Below are positions 7,407-15,404 of a DNA stretch of 30,106 nt, one piece after another. The position numbers and the translations under genes were made by a program. The notes under the pieces were generated by a model, which saw nothing but the letters and a program-made list of their open reading frames with translations, made no database searches and was not told where the DNA came from. Source of the stretch: UBA2256 sp964453055 (lineage in GTDB: Bacteria; Spirochaetota; Spirochaetia; Treponematales; Rectinemataceae). The DNA lies in the NCBI GenBank assembly GCA_964453055.1, contig CAYVOD010000012.1, positions 1 through 30,106 of the forward strand, in the 5' to 3' direction. How positions within the stretch are numbered: position 1 is the first letter of the stretch; the number at the start of each line of letters is the position of its first letter.

Positions 7407-7766
7407 TTAGGCCTGGAGGGCCGCTTTCGCCTTTTCGACGACAGCGGTGAAGGCGGCGGGGTCGCTGATCGCGAGATCGGCGAGAACCTTGCGGTTCACG
7501 GCGATGCCTGCCTTGGTCATTCCCTCGACGAAACGGTTGTAGCTGATTTCCTGGGCCCTGCAGGCCGCGTTGATGCGGGCGATCCAGAGGGTCCTGAACA
7601 CGCCCTTCTTGTCTCTCCTGTCCTTGTAGGCGTCGGAGAGGGCCTTGGCCACCGCGTCCTTGGCGACCTTATAGTTTGAATGGCGGCGGCCCCAATAGCC
7701 TTTCGCCAGCTTGAGTATTTTTTTGCGGTGATCCTTCCGCCTGGTGCCGTCTACTGCTCTTGACAT
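7407..7766 (-). CDS. rplT: 50S ribosomal protein L20
   Basis: A 119-residue protein with the L20 signature throughout: MSRAVDGTRRKDHRKKILKLAKGYWGRR at the N-terminus (basic extension that threads into 23S rRNA) and RINAACRAQEISYNRFVEGMTKAGI (about 52-76). L20 nucleates early 50S assembly and in several bacteria represses this operon by binding its mRNA. GGAGAATTAGA precedes the ATG at 7766. The next gene starts four bases after its stop. Confidence 0.98.
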   Translation of the reverse strand: MSRAVDGTRRKDHRKKILKLAKGYWGRRHSNYKVAKDAVAKALSDAYKDRRDKKGVFRTLWIARINAACRAQEISYNRFVEGMTKAGIAVNRKVLADLAISDPAAFTAVVEKAKAALQA

Positions 7767-7790
7767 TCTAATTCTCCTATTGAGCCCAGT

Positions 7791-7991
7791 TTAGCCGTTG
7801 GGCAGAAGCTTCTTCTTGATCTCATGAACGGGACCAGCGTCAACGTAGCCCGTCTTTCTCAGATTTCTCTTGCGCTTCGTCGTCTTCTTGGTAAGGATAT
7901 GGCGAAGGTTCATCTTCTTGTATTTCACCTTGCCGCTGGCGGTGAGGCTAAAGCGCTTGCTGGCGGCTTTTTTCGTCTTCATCTTGGGCAT
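7791..7991 (-). CDS. rpmI: 50S ribosomal protein L35
   Basis: A 66-residue basic protein with the L35 pattern MPKMKTKKAASKRFSLTASGKVK at its start and LRHILTKKTTKRKRNLRK in the middle. Member of the conserved infC-rpmI-rplT operon, 23 bases after infC and 24 bases before rplT. Confidence 0.98.
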   Translation of the reverse strand: MPKMKTKKAASKRFSLTASGKVKYKKMNLRHILTKKTTKRKRNLRKTGYVDAGPVHEIKKKLLPNG

Positions 7992-8014
7992 GATCTACCA
8001 TCCTTCTCGTCGTT

Positions 8015-8581
8015 TCATGGTATGGCGGCGGGTTCGGGAGCCGGAGCCGCCGCTTGTTTCTTGATAATCGCAGCCTTGGGCTGTAGCACCATGGACATGA
8101 AGCGTCCCTCCATGAGGGGCAGCCGTTCCACGACGTAAAAGCCTTCCAGCTTGCCAAGGATCTTTTTCAGGATCTCCTCGCCAATTTCCGTATGCGCAAG
8201 TTCCCTGCCCCGGAATCGTATGGTGACCTTGACCTTGTTGCCCTGCTCCAGGAAGGACCTGATATGCTCGGACTTGAAATCGAGGTCGTGGCCGGCGATC
8301 TTGGGCTGCATCCGGATTTCCTTGAGCTCCGTGGCCTTGGTATGCTTCTTGGCGTCCTTGATCTTCTTTTCCTGCTCGAACTTGAACTTGCCGTAGTTCA
8401 GAAGCTTGCATACGGGGGGTACCGACTGGGGAGCCACCTCGACGAGATCGAGTCCGACCTCCCGGGCGATCTTGATCGCTTCCAGGGTCGGAATGATGCC
8501 GCGCTGTTCGCCCTTGTCGTCGATAAGCCTTACTTCGCGCACGCGGATCTGCTCGTTGATCCGCAAGTCCTTGTCTGCCAA
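8015..8581 (-). CDS. infC: Translation initiation factor IF-3
   Basis: IF3 binds the 30S subunit, keeps it free of 50S and rejects wrong start codons. The 188-residue protein has the N-domain (LRINEQIRVREVRLIDDKGEQ; VEVAPQSVPPVCKLLNYGKF at about 47-66) and the C-domain (KEIRMQPKIAGHDLDFK, FLEQGNKVKVTIRFRGRE). It ends in an Ala/Pro-rich tail of about 15 residues. The start is a TTG at 8581 with GGAGGT four bases upstream. A non-ATG start is a known feature of infC in other bacteria, where it lets IF3 limit its own synthesis, and the TTG may serve that here. Confidence 0.97.
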   Translation of the reverse strand: MADKDLRINEQIRVREVRLIDDKGEQRGIIPTLEAIKIAREVGLDLVEVAPQSVPPVCKLLNYGKFKFEQEKKIKDAKKHTKATELKEIRMQPKIAGHDLDFKSEHIRSFLEQGNKVKVTIRFRGRELAHTEIGEEILKKILGKLEGFYVVERLPLMEGRFMSMVLQPKAAIIKKQAAAPAPEPAAIP

Positions 8582-8604
8582 CTGACCTCCTATAATGAAC
8601 CCAT

Positions 8605-8668
8605 GCTCCGTAACGGGGCTCGGAACCTGGATCCGCCAATCCCAAAGGCTCCGCGGTTGATCGGAGCC
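8605..8668 (-). promoter_or_regulatory. infC leader with competing hairpin arms
   Basis: On the minus strand GGCTCCG (8668-8662) pairs perfectly with CGGAGCC (8653-8647) across an eight-base loop. A second copy, CGGAGC (8610-8605), lies about 14 bases before the infC ribosome binding site and could pair with the same arm. Two exclusive folds are therefore possible, as expected of a control element. The AT-rich stretch at 8681-8720 upstream is the likely promoter region, though I find no clear -35. Confidence 0.45.
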
Positions 8669-8778
8669 CCCAAGACCGGCGCGTATATTACCATATAATT
8701 ACAAAGCGGGTAAATAGCTGGATAAGCGCTTGGACCCGCCAAAAGTGCGGAAACGGCAAAAAACGCGCTGGCCGATCG

Positions 8779-8813
8779 AAAAAAAACGCGGCCGCACTGG
8801 CCCGGAAGGCCGC
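8779..8813 (-). terminator. Rho-independent terminator of fba
   Basis: Immediately after the fba stop, GCGGCC (8813-8808) pairs with GGCCGC (8793-8788); a G-C-G and then eight T residues (8786-8779) follow. It separates fba from the infC operon downstream. Confidence 0.8.
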
Positions 8814-9812
8814 TTAGGCCTTGCCCGCCGAACCGAGCACTTCCAGATTCTTGTGCATATAAAGCTTTTTAAGCTCGTCCCTGGCCGGTCCCAGGTATTT
8901 GCGGGGGTCGAACTCCTCGGGCTTCTCGGCCAGGGTCTTGCGGATGAGGGCGGTCATGGCCAGCCTGCCGTCGGAATCGATATTGATCTTGCAGACGGCG
9001 CTGCGGGCCGCCTTGCGAAGCTGCTCCTCGGGAATTCCCACCGAGTCCTTCAGCCTGCCTCCGAATTGCTCGATCATGCGCACGTACTCCATCGGCACGG
9101 AAGAGGATCCGTGGAGGACGATGGGGAAGCCCGGAATTCGGCGCTCGATCTCCTGGAGGATATCGAAGCGCAGGGGAGGAGGAATGAGAACGCCGTCGGC
9201 GTTCCTTGTGCACTGCTCGGGCCTGAACTTGGCCCTGCCGTGGCTGGTGCCGATGGAGATCGCCAAGGAATCGACGCCTGTCTTCTTGACGAAGTCCTCC
9301 ACTTCCTCGGGCCTGGTGTAATGGCTGTGCTCGGCGGAGACATCGTCCTCGACCCCCGCCAGCACTCCCAGCTCTCCCTCCACGGACACATAGTCCTTTC
9401 GGGAGTGGGCGTAATCGCAAACCTTCTTGGTAAGGGCCACGTTCTCCTCGTAAGAAAGATGGGATCCATCGATCATCACCGAGGAAAAGCCGTTTTCTAT
9501 ACAGTCTACGCAAAGCTCGTAGCTGTCCCCGTGATCGAGGTGGAGGACGATGGGGATGGGGTAACCAAGTTCCCTGGCGTACTCCACGGCGCCTTTGGCC
9601 ATGTTGCGCAGAAGGGTGGAATTGGCGTATTTGCGCGCCCCCGAGGAAACCTGGAGGATGACCGGGCTCTTGGTTTCCACGCAGGCCTGGATGATAGCCT
9701 GCATCTGCTCCATATTGTTGAAATTATAGGCGGGCAAGGCATAGCCGCCGGCTACCGCCTTGGCAAATAGATCGACTGTGTTCGAAAGACCTAGTTCCTT
9801 GTAACTTGTCAT
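8814..9812 (-). CDS. fba: Class II fructose-1,6-bisphosphate aldolase
   Basis: Zinc-dependent reversible cleavage of fructose 1,6-bisphosphate to glyceraldehyde 3-phosphate and dihydroxyacetone phosphate in glycolysis. The 332-residue protein has YNFNNMEQMQAI (about 29-40), the metal and catalytic segment LHLDHGDSYELC (about 92-103), SVMIDGSHLSYEENV, EGELGVLAGVEDD, GTSHGRAKF and LHGSSSVP, all class II motifs. The insertion-containing longer form fits the type known from treponemes. GGAGG lies four bases before the ATG at 9812. It stands alone between its own promoter and terminator. Confidence 0.97.
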   Translation of the reverse strand: MTSYKELGLSNTVDLFAKAVAGGYALPAYNFNNMEQMQAIIQACVETKSPVILQVSSGARKYANSTLLRNMAKGAVEYARELGYPIPIVLHLDHGDSYELCVDCIENGFSSVMIDGSHLSYEENVALTKKVCDYAHSRKDYVSVEGELGVLAGVEDDVSAEHSHYTRPEEVEDFVKKTGVDSLAISIGTSHGRAKFRPEQCTRNADGVLIPPPLRFDILQEIERRIPGFPIVLHGSSSVPMEYVRMIEQFGGRLKDSVGIPEEQLRKAARSAVCKINIDSDGRLAMTALIRKTLAEKPEEFDPRKYLGPARDELKKLYMHKNLEVLGSAGKA

Positions 9813-9853
9813 GATTCCTCCGGAAAGCTTCTCTCGATATGATTTTCCTGTTA

Positions 9854-9882
9854 ATCTTATGGGCGTGCGAGCCGGCAGTCAA
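9854..9882 (-). promoter_or_regulatory. Predicted fba promoter
   Basis: Minus strand: TTGACT (9882-9877), 17-base spacer, TAAGAT (9859-9854); each hexamer is one base from consensus. The leader would be about 35 bases, with a strong ribosome binding site. Confidence 0.75.
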
Positions 9883-9912
9883 GCAGGCGAGACTCGGAGA
9901 GGAAGGATGCCG

Positions 9913-11070
9913 ATGAGGCGCCGAAACGATTTGATATATAGACTGACGATCACGATCGGCCTCGCCCTCGTTCTCTCGGGCTGCGTTCCTGCTGACAGGC
10001 CCCCAGCGACCGCCGCCTATATCGACGAAGCTTTCGCGAGGCTTTTCCCCGAAACAGCATCGTATCTGGCCAAGCGGCCAGGTTTGATAAATACAAAAGC
10101 GGGGGCTCAAGATCGAATCGACGCTTCATCCGGTGTAAAACAGGAGGGGTATGTCGCACTGGCCAGGCTCCCTGGTAATTCCGAAAAACTCCTCCTGGAT
10201 TGGCGGACCGGGCTTTCGGCGCCGGCGGCACTCGTTGCCAGCCCCCTGGCGGCCGCGAGCCTCATCCTGGCCCTTCCGGCCCCTGGGCCGCACGCTTCTT
10301 CACCGGAGAGCGAAAAGACCGAAGCCTCGCCTAGCGACGATTCGATGGGCGCGACTATACATTCCAATTTGCCCCGGCTGGTGGTCCCCTTCGGCGGCTC
10401 TTTGGCGGCGCGGAACAAAAACCTTTGGAGCCTTGAGTACGATTATCCTTCCGCCTACGCCGAGCTAGGCGCAAAAGCTGGGAAGATCGTCGCGAAGGAA
10501 AATTCCTCCCTTACGAAAGAGAACAAGGCAATCTGCCTTGTCATATTCCAGGACAATATTCTTCGGGGAAAGGGGGCTGTGGACGCTTTCAGCCTGAGCT
10601 ACGACTCCATAGCCGGGGAAGAATCGCTCAAGATAGAGATGATCCCCGATGCCGGATCTTCCGTCGACAGTCGCGGTGCCATCGAGCAGATCTATACGAA
10701 ATATCTGGACTCTCAAACCCTTTATCGTCCCGCCGTCGTCGTGCTTGGAGTCGACGACGCTTACGCCGCGGAGGAAGCCGCGCGAAATGGTTTCGGCTCG
10801 GCCGGAGAAGGCAAGTCGCCAGAGCCCGAATTCATGGCGGACTGTGGTTCCTGGGGCGAAGGCCGGGCGAGCCGGAGGCTTTTTGCCTGGAGGATCGAGG
10901 CCGATGGGCGGAAAATTGGCAAAAAAGCCTACGCTCTAGCCCGGAAGCTCGACACTGAAGCTGGGCCGGAAGGCGCCGCGGCGACTGAGGATGAAAAAAG
11001 CTCAGTTACCGGAGAAAGCAGAGTCAGCCTCGTACCCCTTCGACTTCTCGCCCGGGGCGGAATATTCTGA
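9913..11070 (+). CDS. Putative lipoprotein, function unknown
   Basis: A 385-residue protein that I do not recognise. The N-terminus is a lipoprotein signal peptide: basic MRRRND, a hydrophobic stretch to about residue 21, then the lipobox LSGC with Cys24 as the lipidated residue, so it should sit on a membrane facing the periplasm. A low-complexity Ala/Pro/Ser region follows, then alternating beta/alpha-like segments (LPRLVVPFGGSLAA, AICLVIFQDNILRGKGA, PAVVVLGVDDAYAAEEAA) that recall type 1 periplasmic-binding folds; this is a weak impression. The start is the ATG at 9913 with AGGAAGG six bases upstream (9907 is an alternative). The last 47 bases overlap the convergent tatD gene. Confidence 0.7.
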   Translation: MRRRNDLIYRLTITIGLALVLSGCVPADRPPATAAYIDEAFARLFPETASYLAKRPGLINTKAGAQDRIDASSGVKQEGYVALARLPGNSEKLLLDWRTGLSAPAALVASPLAAASLILALPAPGPHASSPESEKTEASPSDDSMGATIHSNLPRLVVPFGGSLAARNKNLWSLEYDYPSAYAELGAKAGKIVAKENSSLTKENKAICLVIFQDNILRGKGAVDAFSLSYDSIAGEESLKIEMIPDAGSSVDSRGAIEQIYTKYLDSQTLYRPAVVVLGVDDAYAAEEAARNGFGSAGEGKSPEPEFMADCGSWGEGRASRRLFAWRIEADGRKIGKKAYALARKLDTEAGPEGAAATEDEKSSVTGESRVSLVPLRLLARGGIF

Positions 11071-11932
11071 AACTCCTCTCCTGTACCTCTTTCACGAGCT
11101 CTTGAACTCCGACTCCGAGAGCAGAGGCGGCGAAGGCGTAAGTTCGCCCGATATCAAGAGGCGTCGATGCCCTCCCCCTGAGTGGCATGGGATTCATATA
11201 GGGAGAGTCGGTTTCTATAAGAAAGGCCTTATCCATTACCGCGATCTTGAGGGCTTCCATCAAAGGCTGGGATTTGCCGTAGGTCAAGTTGCCCGCGAAT
11301 GACAGAAGGCAGCCTAAAGCCAGAAAGGCCTCAGCCTCCTCGGGGCCGTAGCTGAAACAGTGGATCACCACCGGTATCCTGCCGCCCAGGGCCGAGACGA
11401 CAGCCAGGCTGTCCTCGAAGGCGTCCCTCGAGTGAACGATGAGAGGCAGTCCCTTAGCCTGGGCGAGCGCGGCTTGGGCTTCGAAAAGCGCGAGCTGCCG
11501 GTTCTTGTCGGCCTCCATGTGGAAATAATCCAGGCCGCACTCGCCCAGAGCTCGGCACGAGGGGTCGCTGATGTCGGCTTCGAGCAGTTCGAGGGAAGCC
11601 CCGGGGTCGGCGAGGGCCTCGCCCCCAGGCCAGAGCCCGGCGCTGAAGCCGACAAAAGGCAGGGAGCCGAAGCGGCTCTGCCTGACCGATAGATCCCCAG
11701 GCCTCGTGCCAATATCCAGGATGAAAGGAAGACTGTCCGCCAAGGCTTGCCCAGGCTCCGCCATGGCCCAGGCGGCTCGATAAGGTTCGAAGAGCCTCTC
11801 CAGCCCCTGGCCGCCGAAGCGCTCTCCTATATGCCCTAGATGGGCGTGTGTATCGGTAAGGGGGACGGGCGCGGACTGGCCCGCTCCAGGCACCGGCTCC
11901 CCTAGGCCCTCGGCTTCAATTTTCCTCGGCAT
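11024..11932 (-). CDS. tatD: TatD-family metal-dependent deoxyribonuclease/hydrolase
   Basis: TIM-barrel metallohydrolase. Motifs in order: TDTHAHLGH (about residues 26-34, metal-binding His29 and His31), ALGECGLDYFHME with the bridging Glu, LIVHSRDAFED, VVIHCFSYGPEEAEAF and LIETDSPYMNP with the metal-binding Asp. These define TatD/YcfH-type 3'-5' exonucleases and related enzymes; the physiological substrate is unknown. The ATG at 11932 lies inside the last 17 bases of clpB, suggesting translational coupling. Its 3' end overlaps the convergent lipoprotein gene by 47 bases. Confidence 0.92.
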   Translation of the reverse strand: MPRKIEAEGLGEPVPGAGQSAPVPLTDTHAHLGHIGERFGGQGLERLFEPYRAAWAMAEPGQALADSLPFILDIGTRPGDLSVRQSRFGSLPFVGFSAGLWPGGEALADPGASLELLEADISDPSCRALGECGLDYFHMEADKNRQLALFEAQAALAQAKGLPLIVHSRDAFEDSLAVVSALGGRIPVVIHCFSYGPEEAEAFLALGCLLSFAGNLTYGKSQPLMEALKIAVMDKAFLIETDSPYMNPMPLRGRASTPLDIGRTYAFAASALGVGVQELVKEVQERSFRIFRPGREVEGVRG

Positions 11933-14507
11933 GCCGCACCACGAAGGAAAGTTCCTCTCCCTCCTTGCCTACCTGAATCGTATCCCCTTCGGCCAGGTCG
12001 CCTGAAAGGATCAACTTGGAGAGAGGATTTTCCAGGAGAGACTGGATAGCCCGCTTGAGCGGCCTCGCGCCGAAGCGCCTATCGTAGCCCTCGGAGGAAA
12101 TGAAGGCCTTGGCTTCGGGAAGCAGCTCGATGGCGATATCCCTCTCCTTGAGCCTGTCGGCCAGTTCTTTTAGCCTCAGCTCCGCGATGGCGCCGATCAT
12201 GGCTTCCGTAAGCCTTTCAAAGAGCACGATCTCGTCTATCCTGTTGAGGAACTCGGGCTTGAAGTGCAGCTTTAGAAGATTGTCGATCTCAGGCCTCACC
12301 GCATCCATGCTCTCGGCCTCCAGGATGAGCTCCGAGCCTATATTGCTGGTCATTATGATGATGGCGTTCCTGAAGTCCACCACCCTTCCCTGCCCGTCCG
12401 TGAGCCTGCCGTCGTCGAGGGTCTGCAGAAGAACGTTGAATACCTCGGGATGGGCCTTCTCCACCTCGTCGAAGAGGATCACCGAATAAGGCCTCCTCCG
12501 CACCGCCTCGGTGAGCTGCCCGCCTTCTTCGTAGCCCACGTAACCCGGAGGGGCCCCGATGAGCCTGGAAACCGCGTGCTTCTCCATGTACTCGCTCATG
12601 TCGATGCGGGTGAGGGACTTCTCGTCGTTGAAGAGGAATTCCGCCAGGGCCTTGGCCAGCTCTGTCTTGCCCACGCCGGTGGGACCCAGGAAGAGGAAGG
12701 AGCCCAAGGGCTTCCGTGGGTCGGAAAGGCCGGCCCGGTTGCGTCGTATCGCGTCGGCCACGGCAGCGAGCGCCTTGTCCTGGCCGATGACCCTCTTCGA
12801 CAGCTGAGCTTCCAGGTCGACATATTTTTTCGACTCGCTGGAGAGCATCTTGGAAACAGGTATGCCCGTCCAGGCCGAAACCACCCTGGCGATGTCCTCC
12901 TCGGAAACCTCCTCGCGCAGAAGCCTGGATTCGCTCTTCTCGGACTTCATCTCGGCGGAGAGCCCGTCGAGGCGCTTCTGGGCTTCCAACAGCTTCCCGT
13001 ACTTTATCTCCGAGGCCGCCGCCAGGTTCCCCTCCCTGAGATATCGATCCGACTCCAGCTTGAGGTCTTCCACGCTCTGCTTAAGGCCTCGTATTTCCTC
13101 GATCTTTTTCTTTTCCCTGTCCCAGCGGAGCCTCATGGCGTCCCTGCTTTCCCTGAGCCCCGCCGATTCCTCCTCGAGCCTGGCAAGGCGCTCCATGCTG
13201 GAGGCGTCGCTTTCCTTCTTGAGGGCCTGAATCTCCATGGTGAGCTGGATGAGCTTCCGCTCTATGACATCGAGATCGGTGGGCTGGCTTTCGATCTCCA
13301 TCTTGAGGCGGCTGGCGGCCTCGTCCACCAGGTCGATAGCCTTGTCGGGCAGGAAGCGGCTGGTGATGTAGCGGTCCGATAGGGTCGCGGCGGCGATGAG
13401 GGCGTCGTCCCGTATCCTGACTCCGTGATGAAGCTCGTAGCGATCCTTCAGGCCGCGGAGGATGGCGATGGTGGATTCCACCGAAGGGGCGGCGCAGTAG
13501 ACGGGCTGGAAGCGCCGCTCCAGGGCCGCGTCTTTTTCGATATGCTTCCTGTATTCATCCAGGGTCGTCGCCCCGATAGCCCTGAGCTCGCCCCTGGCCA
13601 AGGCGGGTTTCAGCAGGTTGGACGCGTCCATGGCTCCCTCGGCGGCCCCGGCCCCGACCAGGGTATGAAGCTCGTCGATGAAAAGTATGACGCTTCCGTC
13701 GGACTTCTGGATTTCCTCGATAAGAGCTTTGAGCCTTTCCTCGAACTCGCCCCTGAACTTAGCCCCCGCCACCAGGGAACCCAGATCCAGGGCCAGGAGT
13801 CTTTTCCGCCTCAAGCCTTCGGGAACGTCCCCCGAGACTATCCGCTTGGCGAGACCCTCCACGATAGCCGTCTTGCCGACGCCCGGCTCCCCGATTATCA
13901 CGGGATTGTTCTTGGTCCTGCGGGAGAGCACCTGCATGACGCGGCGAATCTCCTCGTCCCTGCCGATCACGGGGTCGAGCTTGTCCGCCCTGGCCAGGGC
14001 GGTGAGATCTCGGGTATAGCGCTCCAGGATCCTGTACTTTTCCTCGGCCTCCTGGTCGCTCGCCCTCCGGGAGCCGCGGACAGAAACGAGGGCGGAAAGC
14101 ACCCGGTCCTTATTCACCCCCTGGGCTTTAAGAAGCGAGGACGCGGCTCCCTCCGCGGCCAGGATGCCGAGCAAAAGGTGCTCGGAGGCGACGAAGTCGT
14201 CCTTGAGCGCCGCCGCCTCGGATTCGGCCTTGGCGAGGGCCTTGGAGGCGTTGTTCGAGAGATAGAGCTGGGCCGCGGCCCCATAGGATTTCGGAAGCTT
14301 CGCCACCAGGGATTCGGCCGCCGTCGTCAGCGAAGCCTTGTCTCCTCCGATTCGATCCAGGAGCGCGGGAACCACCCCTTCCTCCTGCTGCAAGAGAGCG
14401 AGCAAGATATGTTCGTTCTCGACACTGGGATTGTCTTTGGCCTGGGCGAGCGCGGATGCCGCCCTGATGGCCTCCTGGGCCTTGAGCGTGAATTTTTCGT
14501 AGTTCAT
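11916..14507 (-). CDS. clpB: ATP-dependent disaggregase ClpB
   Basis: Hexameric AAA+ chaperone that, with DnaK, pulls proteins out of aggregates. The 863-residue protein contains the two N-terminal Clp repeats (1-145), nucleotide-binding domain 1 with GEPGVGKT (206-213) and the Walker B segment ILFIDELHTLVGAG, the long coiled-coil M domain at about 400-525 that separates ClpB from ClpA and ClpC, and domain 2 with GPTGVGKTELAKALAEF (about 608-624) and VILFDEVEKAHPEVFNVLLQ. There is no ClpP-binding loop. It is followed by overlapping tatD. I see no CIRCE element in its promoter. Confidence 0.97.
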   Translation of the reverse strand: MNYEKFTLKAQEAIRAASALAQAKDNPSVENEHILLALLQQEEGVVPALLDRIGGDKASLTTAAESLVAKLPKSYGAAAQLYLSNNASKALAKAESEAAALKDDFVASEHLLLGILAAEGAASSLLKAQGVNKDRVLSALVSVRGSRRASDQEAEEKYRILERYTRDLTALARADKLDPVIGRDEEIRRVMQVLSRRTKNNPVIIGEPGVGKTAIVEGLAKRIVSGDVPEGLRRKRLLALDLGSLVAGAKFRGEFEERLKALIEEIQKSDGSVILFIDELHTLVGAGAAEGAMDASNLLKPALARGELRAIGATTLDEYRKHIEKDAALERRFQPVYCAAPSVESTIAILRGLKDRYELHHGVRIRDDALIAAATLSDRYITSRFLPDKAIDLVDEAASRLKMEIESQPTDLDVIERKLIQLTMEIQALKKESDASSMERLARLEEESAGLRESRDAMRLRWDREKKKIEEIRGLKQSVEDLKLESDRYLREGNLAAASEIKYGKLLEAQKRLDGLSAEMKSEKSESRLLREEVSEEDIARVVSAWTGIPVSKMLSSESKKYVDLEAQLSKRVIGQDKALAAVADAIRRNRAGLSDPRKPLGSFLFLGPTGVGKTELAKALAEFLFNDEKSLTRIDMSEYMEKHAVSRLIGAPPGYVGYEEGGQLTEAVRRRPYSVILFDEVEKAHPEVFNVLLQTLDDGRLTDGQGRVVDFRNAIIIMTSNIGSELILEAESMDAVRPEIDNLLKLHFKPEFLNRIDEIVLFERLTEAMIGAIAELRLKELADRLKERDIAIELLPEAKAFISSEGYDRRFGARPLKRAIQSLLENPLSKLILSGDLAEGDTIQVGKEGEELSFVVRHAEEN

Positions 14508-14526
14508 AGGATTTCCTTGTGCTTAA

Positions 14527-14555
14527 AAGATACGAAGGAGGAGGGCTCCAGGCAA
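14527..14555 (-). promoter_or_regulatory. Predicted clpB promoter
   Basis: Minus strand: TTGCCT (14555-14550), 17-base spacer, TATCTT (14532-14527). AAGGAAATCCT before the ATG supplies the ribosome binding site. Heat-shock control cannot be read from it. Confidence 0.5.
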
Positions 14556-14617
14556 GCCGAGCGGGGCTACGCTGATGATACGGACTTTCGCCGGCCAGGC
14601 GGCCCGGCATCCCGTGC

Positions 14618-14646
14618 TTTCCAGCGGGCGCGGCGTCTGTTATTCT
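14618..14646 (+). promoter_or_regulatory. Predicted promoter of the DUF3783 gene (possibly leaderless)
   Basis: TTTCCA (14618-14623), 17-base spacer, TATTCT (14641-14646), then only six pyrimidines before the ATG at 14653. No ribosome binding site is present. Confidence 0.45.
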
Positions 14647-14652
14647 TTCCCC

Positions 14653-14853
14653 ATGGATCGACAATTCAAGGCTGTGGTTCTCCACGGTTTTTCAAACGAA
14701 GAAGCTCTTGAGGTATTGTGGGCGGTGCGCGCCATCGGCCAGGCGGGACCTTCGCCCGCCTTCGCGACCACGACGGCGTCCAACCTGGAATGGAAGCTCG
14801 GCGAGCTTCTTGAGCATTTAGCCGAGGAGCATAAGGCTATGGCGGAGCGGTAA
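14653..14853 (+). CDS. DUF3783 family small protein
   Basis: A 66-residue soluble protein. KAVVLHGFSNEEALEVLWAVRAIG (about 6-29) is the conserved core of DUF3783, a small family of unknown function; a C-terminal amphipathic helix ends in EEHKAMAER. The frame is open back to 14575, but family homology begins at the ATG at 14653. It has no ribosome binding site. It is convergent with argR and divergent from clpB, so it is a one-gene unit. Confidence 0.72.
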   Translation: MDRQFKAVVLHGFSNEEALEVLWAVRAIGQAGPSPAFATTTASNLEWKLGELLEHLAEEHKAMAER

Positions 14854-14884
14854 AAGGGCGGGTGAAGCCTGCGGCCCCGCCTTT
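14852..14884. terminator. Hairpin between the convergent DUF3783 and argR genes
   Basis: AAAGG-g-CGGG (14853-14862) pairs with CCCGCCTTT (14876-14884): nine base pairs with one bulged G. On the minus strand it is followed by TTTT, on the plus strand by only TTT inside the stem, so termination is likelier for argR. A two-way terminator of moderate strength. Confidence 0.5.
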
Positions 14885-14891
14885 ACGGGCC

Positions 14892-15368
14892 TTATTCCGG
14901 ATCGAAGTCGGGAATCTTCCCCTTGAGGGCGGCTATGAAATCCTCCCCCTTGGATCCCTTCCTCAGCGCGACGAAGACGACGTTATCCCTTCCCGAAATC
15001 GTCCCCAGCACGTCTTCCATGCCCATATTGTCTATAGCCAGGGCCACGGAGTCTGAGTGGCCGGAGAAGGTTCTCACCACGACGATGCTTTCGTTCCAGT
15101 CCACCGACACGTATCCGCGCAGAAAGTCTTGGATCGAGTGCTTTTCCGACTCCTTGCGCTCCTCTTCCGAGGGCATGGTGTAATAGTAGCCGCTGTGCCC
15201 GTCCGCCACCTTCCCCACCTTGAGGTACTTCAAATCCCTGGAAAGGGTGGCTTGGGTGACCGTGTAGCCGGCCTCGGCGAGAAGCTGCAGCAGGGAATCC
15301 TGCGAATCGATGCGATGGGTTTTTATGAGCGACTTGACAACCTTAAGGCGCTCCAGTCTTTCTTTCAT
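14892..15368 (-). CDS. argR: Arginine repressor ArgR
   Basis: Arginine-responsive hexameric regulator of arginine metabolism. In the 158-residue protein the N-terminal winged helix contains YTVTQATLSRDLKYLKVGKV (about 35-54), with the SRDL recognition signature. The C-terminal arginine-binding and oligomerisation domain contains GTISGRDNVVFVALRKG (about 121-137), matching the GT(I/L)AGDDT(I/V) region; the usual Asp pair reads R-D here, so the arginine site may differ slightly. ATG at 15368 with GGAG ten bases upstream. No arginine genes lie in the window, so its targets are elsewhere. Confidence 0.92.
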   Translation of the reverse strand: MKERLERLKVVKSLIKTHRIDSQDSLLQLLAEAGYTVTQATLSRDLKYLKVGKVADGHSGYYYTMPSEEERKESEKHSIQDFLRGYVSVDWNESIVVVRTFSGHSDSVALAIDNMGMEDVLGTISGRDNVVFVALRKGSKGEDFIAALKGKIPDFDPE

Positions 15369-15404
15369 GGTTTTTCAATCTCCGTAGGCAGTGGATTATA
15401 TCGA

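Noticed and set aside
14508..14600. CIRCE or other heat-shock operator before clpB
   Set aside because: No TTAGCACTC/GAGTGCTAA-like inverted repeat is present.
12450..14711. Long plus-strand reading frames (310 and 428 codons) opposite clpB
   Set aside because: They lie antisense to a complete clpB and are arginine-, glycine- and histidine-rich without any domain; typical GC-rich shadow frames.
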